Origin: Deltaproteobacteria bacterium
Lineage (GTDB): Bacteria > Bdellovibrionota > UBA1018
Reading direction: 5' to 3'
Assembly: GCA_016194835.1 (NCBI GenBank)
Contig: JACQAU010000164.1
Location: 1-8,806, forward strand
DNA: 8,806 nucleotides
Shown here piece by piece: positions 5,356 to 8,806 of this stretch. The translations under genes were made by a program, and so were the position numbers. Numbering within the stretch: position 1 is the stretch's first letter; the number at the start of each line of letters is the position of its first letter. The notes under the pieces were generated by a model. The model saw only the letters and a list, made by a program, of their open reading frames with translations. It had not been told where the DNA came from and searched no databases.

Positions 5356-5388
5356 TTGCCGACAGAGACACTGCCAGAAGAGGCTCTG
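5299..5388 (+). repeat. Six tandem 15-nt repeats encoding P-x-E-x-x
   Basis: Reading in the nusG frame, six consecutive pentapeptides follow the rule Pro-x-Glu-x-(Leu/Pro/Ser): PAETP, PAEAL, PTEVS, PIEAL, PTETL, PEEAL. The DNA units have diverged at third positions, so the repeat is old and has been kept at the protein level. It forms a disordered acidic linker before the NusG core. Confidence 0.85.
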
Positions 5389-6009
5389 GTGGAAAAACCG
5401 GCTATCAAGCCAGTGGAAGAGTCACTAAAAGAAAGGGTTTCTGGAAAAGAAAAGTCAAAAGAAAAATCTTCATTTTCTGGAGAGATGTCTTGGTATGTGG
5501 TGCATACTTATTCTGGATTTGAGCATAAGGCAAAGCTTGCATTAGAAGAAAGAATCAAGTCTCTAAAAAAAGAAGCTTTTTTTGGCGAAGTTATTGTGCC
5601 TGAAGAAAACGTTGTGGAGCTAATAAAAGGTCAGAAGAGAACAACCAAGAGAAAGTTTTTTCCGGGTTATATTCTTGTTAAAATGATTCTCAATGAAGAG
5701 ACATGGCATATTGTAAAAAACACCCCTAAAATTACAGGTTTTGTTGGAGATAAGATAAAACCAGTTCCGGTCCCTGATTCAGAAGTTCAAAGGATGACAA
5801 GTCGTATTTCTGAGGGTTTAGCAAAGCCAAGGCCCAAAATAGCCTTTCAAGAGGGCGAAAGTGTGAGAGTTATAGATGGGCCATTTACCAATTTTAATGG
5901 AATAGTTGAGGATGTTAATCAAGATAAGGGCAAACTTAGGGTATTAGTCAGTATTTTTGGAAGGTCAACCCCTGTTGAATTAGATTTTATTCAGGTTGAA
6001 AAGATCTAG
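5356..6009 (+). CDS. nusG: Transcription elongation/antitermination factor NusG (N-terminal extension)
   Basis: NusG binds RNA polymerase and links it to Rho, to the ribosome via S10, or to antitermination complexes. Counting from TTG 5356, the protein has 217 residues. The NGN domain starts at SWYVVHTYSGFEHK (45-58) and includes KRKFFPGYILVKM (98-110) and NTPKITGFVGD (122-132). The KOW domain is GESVRVIDGPFTNFNGIVEDV (about 167-187), ending VELDFIQVEKI. From Met44 (ATG 5485) the protein is 174 aa, the normal family length. The frame is open upstream only to the TAG at 5293, so where translation begins is uncertain: TTG 5356, GTG 5389 and ATG 5485 all lack a well-spaced ribosome binding site. 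The core domains are intact, which suggests that it is still functional. Neighbours secE and rplK are as usual. Confidence 0.92.
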   Translation: MPTETLPEEALVEKPAIKPVEESLKERVSGKEKSKEKSSFSGEMSWYVVHTYSGFEHKAKLALEERIKSLKKEAFFGEVIVPEENVVELIKGQKRTTKRKFFPGYILVKMILNEETWHIVKNTPKITGFVGDKIKPVPVPDSEVQRMTSRISEGLAKPRPKIAFQEGESVRVIDGPFTNFNGIVEDVNQDKGKLRVLVSIFGRSTPVELDFIQVEKI

Positions 6010-6034
6010 TTACTTGTGTTAATAAAGGTCGTTC

Positions 6035-6460
6035 ATGGCAAAGAAAATAACTGGTCAAATAAAATTGCAAATTCCAGGTGGTCAAGCAAATCCTGCTCCT
6101 CCAGTGGGTCCTGCTTTAGGGCAACGTGGAGTAAACATTATGGAGTTTTGCAAAGCTTTTAATGCAAAAACTCAAGATCAAAAGGGCATGATAATCCCTG
6201 TTATTATTACAGTGTATTCGGATCGTTCTTTTACTTTTATTACTAAAACACCTCCTGCTTCTATTTTATTATTTAAAGCAGCAAAAATTGAAAAGGGCAG
6301 TGGAGAACCTAATAAAAATAAAGTAGGAAAAGTTACAAGGAAGCAATTAGAGGAAATTGCAAAAATAAAAATGCCAGATTTAACTGCTGCAAATTTAGAA
6401 GCAGCAATGAAAACTGTCGAAGGTACAGCTAGAAGTGCTGGTGTTACGATTGCAGATTAA
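6035..6460 (+). CDS. rplK: 50S ribosomal protein L11
   Basis: A 141-aa protein at the ribosomal GTPase-associated centre, binding 23S rRNA with L10-L12 nearby. It is full length. The N-terminal domain has [21 protein letters not shown] (about 14-34), containing the conserved prolines near the thiostrepton site. The C-terminal rRNA-binding domain ends [15 protein letters not shown], the family signature. ATG 6035 is preceded by AAAGGT about 5 nt away. It lies 25 nt after nusG and is followed by rplA, the usual L11 operon pair. Confidence 0.98.
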   Translation: MAKKITGQIKLQIPGGQANPAPPVGPALGQRGVNIMEFCKAFNAKTQDQKGMIIPVIITVYSDRSFTFITKTPPASILLFKAAKIEKGSGEPNKNKVGKVTRKQLEEIAKIKMPDLTAANLEAAMKTVEGTARSAGVTIAD

Positions 6461-6515
6461 TTTTTCGTAAGTAAGTGGGAGCTTTTCAATAAGCGATAGA
6501 ACCACAGGAGAATTT

Positions 6516-7217
6516 ATGGGAAAAAAATATAATCAGGTGCTTTCTAAAATAGAAAGAGGAAAGCGCTATAAAGTTGAAGAGGCTTTTTCGCTTCTTAAGG
6601 AGGCTTCTTTTGCAAATTTTGACGAATCTGTAGATGTTGCTTTTAATCTTGGTGTTGATCCTAAACACTCAGAGCAAATGGTGAGAGGCGCAATTGTTTT
6701 GCCACATGGAATAGGAAAATCCCCACGCGTAGCTGTTTTAGCAAAAGGGGAAAAAGCAAAAGAAGCGGAAGACGCAGGTGCTGACACAGTTGGAGCTGAT
6801 GATTTGATCGGGAAAATTGCGGAAGGTTGGCTAGAGTTTGATAAGCTTATTGCAACTCCAGACATGATGGCTTCTGTGACAAAAGTTGGAAAAATTTTAG
6901 GACCCAAAGGGTTAATGCCAAACCCAAAATTAGGAACGGTAACTTTTGAGGTAGCTAAGGCAGTTAAAGAGCAAAAACTAGGGAAAATTGAATATCGCAC
7001 AGAGAAAAGCGGGATCGTACATGCAATGATTGGGAAAAAATCGTTTGGTCCTCAAAAGTTAAAAGAAAATTTTGTATCATTAATAGGAGCGATTGTAAAA
7101 GCAAAGCCGCCCACCAGTAAGGGGACTTATTTAAAAAAAGTAACTATTTCTACAACAATGAGTCCAGGGATTATTTTAGATTCCTCAGACGTACTGAATG
7201 TATCAGGTATGGCTTAA
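6516..7217 (+). CDS. rplA: 50S ribosomal protein L1
   Basis: A 233-aa protein of the L1 stalk, which helps move deacylated tRNA out of the E site. Length is normal. The signature [13 protein letters not shown] is at 129-141, and the C-terminal part of domain I ([18 protein letters not shown]) is intact. ATG 6516 has AGGAG 6 nt upstream. In other bacteria L1 represses its own operon by binding near the rplK start; I cannot identify such a site here by eye. Confidence 0.98.
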   Translation: MGKKYNQVLSKIERGKRYKVEEAFSLLKEASFANFDESVDVAFNLGVDPKHSEQMVRGAIVLPHGIGKSPRVAVLAKGEKAKEAEDAGADTVGADDLIGKIAEGWLEFDKLIATPDMMASVTKVGKILGPKGLMPNPKLGTVTFEVAKAVKEQKLGKIEYRTEKSGIVHAMIGKKSFGPQKLKENFVSLIGAIVKAKPPTSKGTYLKKVTISTTMSPGIILDSSDVLNVSGMA

Positions 7218-7255
7218 AGAAAAAATTATAAGGAAAAGTATTAAAGGTAAATGTT

Positions 7256-7795
7256 ATGAATCGAACAGAAAAAACAGAATTAGCAAAGACATTAAAAGAA
7301 AAATTTTTAAAATCAAAAGTAGCTTTTTTTGCTGATTACAAGGGTCTTACCGCCCCTCAGGCAGATGATTTAAGAAAACAATTAAGAGGTCAAGAGGCAG
7401 AGGTAAAGGTTTTGAAAAACAATCTTGGCCGTTTGATTGCCAAAGAAAACTCTCTTGGCTTGGACGCTAAAAACATTATGAATGATTTAGTCGGACCAAC
7501 TCTAATTGCTTTTGGGTATGGAGATCCTGCTAGAGCTGCGAAAGTAGTACATAAGTTTTCTCAAGATAATGAAGCTTTTAAGTTAAAAGAAAGTTTAATG
7601 GGACAAAAAAGGATCTCGCCAGATGAAATTGAACAATTAGCTAAATTGCCTAGTAGAGAAGTGTTATTGGCAAAAATGTTAGGCAGTTTAAATGCCCCAG
7701 TTACTAATTTTGTAGGAGTTCTTACGGCTGTTCCAAGAAGTTTCGTCTTGGTACTAGCGGCAATAGGAAGAAAGAAAACAAACCCACAGGTTTAG
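7256..7795 (+). CDS. rplJ: 50S ribosomal protein L10
   Basis: A 179-aa stalk base protein. Its N-terminal domain binds 23S rRNA beside L11, and its C-terminal helix holds L12 dimers. The start MNRTEKTELAKTLKEKFLKS, the segment KVLKNNLGRLIAKE and the end NAPVTNFVGVLTAVPRSFVLVL are typical, and the length is normal. AAAGGT precedes the ATG by about 8 nt. The gap to rplA is only 38 nt, so any L10-L12 feedback site must overlap the end of rplA or be absent. Its partner rplL downstream is damaged. Confidence 0.97.
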   Translation: MNRTEKTELAKTLKEKFLKSKVAFFADYKGLTAPQADDLRKQLRGQEAEVKVLKNNLGRLIAKENSLGLDAKNIMNDLVGPTLIAFGYGDPARAAKVVHKFSQDNEAFKLKESLMGQKRISPDEIEQLAKLPSREVLLAKMLGSLNAPVTNFVGVLTAVPRSFVLVLAAIGRKKTNPQV

Positions 7796-7796
7796 A

Positions 7797-7820
7797 CCAA
7801 AAGATTAACCAAAGGATTAA
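7797..7820 (+). repeat. Imperfect 12-bp tandem duplication
   Basis: CCAAAAGATTAA (7797-7808) is followed immediately by CCAAAGGATTAA (7809-7820), differing at one base. The second unit supplies an AAGGA that sits well placed before the ATG of a 13-codon reading frame at 7822. It lies just after the rplJ stop. Confidence 0.7.
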
Positions 7821-7821
7821 G

Positions 7822-7928
7822 ATGAAAAATTTAATTTTGTGGGATTTTGATTTTAACCAATAACAATGAGTGTTATTGGTAAACTGGCCGAAATGGCTAA
7901 AGGTGCATGGAGTGCAAAAAAGTTATGA
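7822..7928 (+). other. rplJ-rplL spacer with two mini reading frames and a hairpin
   Basis: Two short frames follow each other. ATG 7822 to TAA 7863 encodes MKNLILWDFDFNQ behind AAGGA at a good distance. ATG 7866 to TGA 7928 encodes 20 residues rich in Lys, Ala and Met, without a clear ribosome binding site. A perfect 10-bp stem, ACCAATAACA (7856-7865) with TGTTATTGGT (7871-7880) and a 5-nt loop, straddles the stop and the second ATG. No U tract follows, so it is not a simple terminator; it may be an mRNA processing or stability element. Coding is unproven. Confidence 0.4.
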
Positions 7929-7941
7929 GAGGTAATGTAAA

Positions 7942-8265
7942 ATGTCAGATGGTATGATTACGAAGGAGCAATTTCTTTCTTACGTTGATCAGTTATCAGT
8001 GCTAGAGCTTTCGCACATTGTGAAAGACTTAGAGACTAAGTATGGAGTTTCTGCTGCAGCGCCGGTAGCAATGGCAGTTGGAGGAGCTCAGACTCAAGCT
8101 GCACCTGCTCAGGAGGCTAAAACAGAGTTTGTAGTTGTATTAACTGCTGTTGGAGAAAAGAAAATCAATGTGATTAAGGAAGTAAGAGCCATTACTGGTC
8201 TTGGTCTAAAAGAGGCTAAAGATCTTGTAGAAGGGGCTCCTAAAACCTTAAAAGAAGTAAGGTAG
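7942..8265 (+). CDS. rplL: 50S ribosomal protein L7/L12, C-terminally truncated by an out-of-frame deletion
   Basis: The multicopy stalk protein that recruits translational GTPases. The N-terminal dimer domain (1-36, [26 protein letters not shown]), the Ala-rich hinge (about 37-60) and the start of the globular domain (61-106) look normal, including [20 protein letters not shown]. After KTLKE, where the family continues with about 19 residues of helix and then a last strand, the frame runs V-R-stop, giving 107 aa rather than about 126. The expected final residues KVEIK plus stop appear at 8259-8276 in another frame. So roughly 55 nt appear to be missing. The last helix and strand of the GTPase-binding domain would be lost. 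ATG 7942 has AGAGG upstream. Identity is certain; whether this product can function is doubtful. Confidence 0.93.
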   Translation: MSDGMITKEQFLSYVDQLSVLELSHIVKDLETKYGVSAAAPVAMAVGGAQTQAAPAQEAKTEFVVVLTAVGEKKINVIKEVRAITGLGLKEAKDLVEGAPKTLKEVR

Positions 8266-8276
8266 AAATCAAATAA
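8259..8276 (+). pseudogene. rplL: Out-of-frame remnant of the rplL 3' end (KVEIK-stop)
   Basis: AAG GTA GAA ATC AAA TAA encodes KVEIK and a stop, the usual end of L7/L12. It is in frame +2 relative to the truncated gene and overlaps its stop. Only two bases separate the last conserved Glu codon (8254-8256) from this remnant, which locates the deletion junction at about 8257-8258. Confidence 0.75.
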
Positions 8277-8305
8277 TAGTATTTTCTTAATCAAATTCTA
8301 TAGTT

Positions 8306-8332
8306 GCCTAAACTTCTAAAGAAGGTGTAGGC
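8306..8332 (+). terminator. Hairpin in the rplL-rpoB gap, possible attenuator
   Basis: GCCTA (8306-8310) pairs with TAGGC (8328-8332). An inner stem ACTTC/GAAGGT, with one bulge, closes a TAAA loop. An A-G mismatch separates the two stems. No clear U tract follows, so full termination is unlikely. In E. coli an attenuator and RNase III site in this gap lower rpoBC expression relative to the ribosomal genes; by position this hairpin could do the same. Confidence 0.45.
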
Positions 8333-8403
8333 TAAAAAGGGTTGTTGTTATTTATTGTTATTATTCAATGATTAATTATTAAGTATTATAGTAAGGAGAT
8401 TGC

Positions 8404-8806
8404 ATGCCCTCTCTTTTTGCAGAGAATCGTCGGGTTAGGAAGGATTTTTCTAAAATTTCGATACCCGTAGAAATACCAAATTTAATTGAACTTCAACGGA
8501 GATCCTACGAAAGGTTTTTACAAACCAATGTGCCCCCACACAAAAGGGAGAATATTGGTCTTCAAACAGTTTTTAAGTCTGTTTTTCCTATCGAGGATTT
8601 TAATAAAACAGCTTCGCTTGAATTTGAAAGCTATGCTTTAGAAAAACCCAAATATGATGTTGCTGATTGCCGTTTAAGAGGGATGACTCATGCTGCTCCT
8701 CTTAAAATAACAGTGAGACTTGTGGTGTATGAGGTAGATGAAGCAACCAATACTAAAAATATAAGAGATATCAAAGAACAAGAAGTTTACATGGGCGAAA
8801 TTCCGC
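8404..8806 (+). CDS. rpoB: DNA-directed RNA polymerase subunit beta, N-terminal part
   Basis: The first 134 codons of rpoB; the gene runs off the right edge of the window. ATG 8404 follows TAAGGAGA by about 4 nt. Early residues [23 protein letters not shown] and SYERFLQ match the start of bacterial beta subunits. These are followed by the beta1/protrusion segment, with [27 protein letters not shown] and [15 protein letters not shown], all strongly conserved. The frame is open to the end. The resemblance is to deltaproteobacterial beta subunits as I remember them. It is preceded by the hairpin in the rplL-rpoB gap. Confidence 0.98.
   Translation, partial: MPSLFAENRRVRKDFSKISIPVEIPNLIELQRRSYERFLQTNVPPHKRENIGLQTVFKSVFPIEDFNKTASLEFESYALEKPKYDVADCRLRGMTHAAPLKITVRLVVYEVDEATNTKNIRDIKEQEVYMGEIP

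Noticed and set aside
6486..6668. Minus-strand 60-codon frame opposite the rplA start
   Set aside because: Overlaps the rplA ribosome binding site and coding start on the other strand; low-complexity basic peptide.
6566..7000. Minus-strand frame opposite rplA
   Set aside because: Antisense shadow of a strongly conserved gene; the composition follows the rplA codons.
8109..8294. Minus-strand frame opposite rplL
   Set aside because: Antisense shadow; no start signal and no family resemblance.

Overview
The window suggests an AT-rich Gram-negative bacterium of the old, broad Deltaproteobacteria (a Bdellovibrio-, Geobacter- or Myxococcus-like relative; inferred from remembered protein resemblance, not from a search). 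Support comes from the three-helix proteobacterial-type SecE, an AmgK/MurU-type cell-wall recycling pair, a lipoprotein with a Gram-negative lipobox, and the gene order tRNAs-tuf-rpmG-tRNA(Trp)-secE-nusG-rplKAJL-rpoB.

Left part, minus strand (about 30-2690): three tightly packed genes read right to left. They encode a lipoprotein resembling M48 peptidases but lacking the HExxH zinc motif, a sugar kinase of the AmgK type, and a nucleotidyltransferase of the MurU type. The first pair overlaps by an ATGA. The second overlaps by about 17 nt if the nucleotidyltransferase uses a non-standard ATT start. The kinase and transferase would convert N-acetylmuramic acid to its 1-phosphate and then to UDP-MurNAc.

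Middle (about 2690-4860): a divergent intergenic region leads into a tRNA cluster. It holds a 38-nt fusion of two tRNA ends, tRNA-Gly(UCC) and tRNA-Thr(GGU), followed by tuf (EF-Tu), rpmG (L33) and tRNA-Trp(CCA). Just after tRNA-Trp is a GC- and purine-rich structured segment. It ends in a second, 23-nt copy of the tRNA-Trp 3' end, and its tail forms the secE leader.

Right part (4858-8806): secE, nusG, rplK, rplA, rplJ, rplL and the first 134 codons of rpoB, all on the plus strand. This is the classical translocation/antitermination/ribosomal-stalk/RNA-polymerase operon.

The striking feature is a run of lesions in genes that should be essential. rplL has lost an internal C-terminal piece out of frame, and its original last codons are still visible in another frame. 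nusG has an in-frame TAG in its N-terminal extension. A tRNA-Thr/tRNA-Tyr pair seems to have collapsed into a 38-nt scar. The murU-like gene has no ATG, GTG or TTG start in the right place. These may be real decay, non-standard expression or assembly error; the sequence alone cannot decide.
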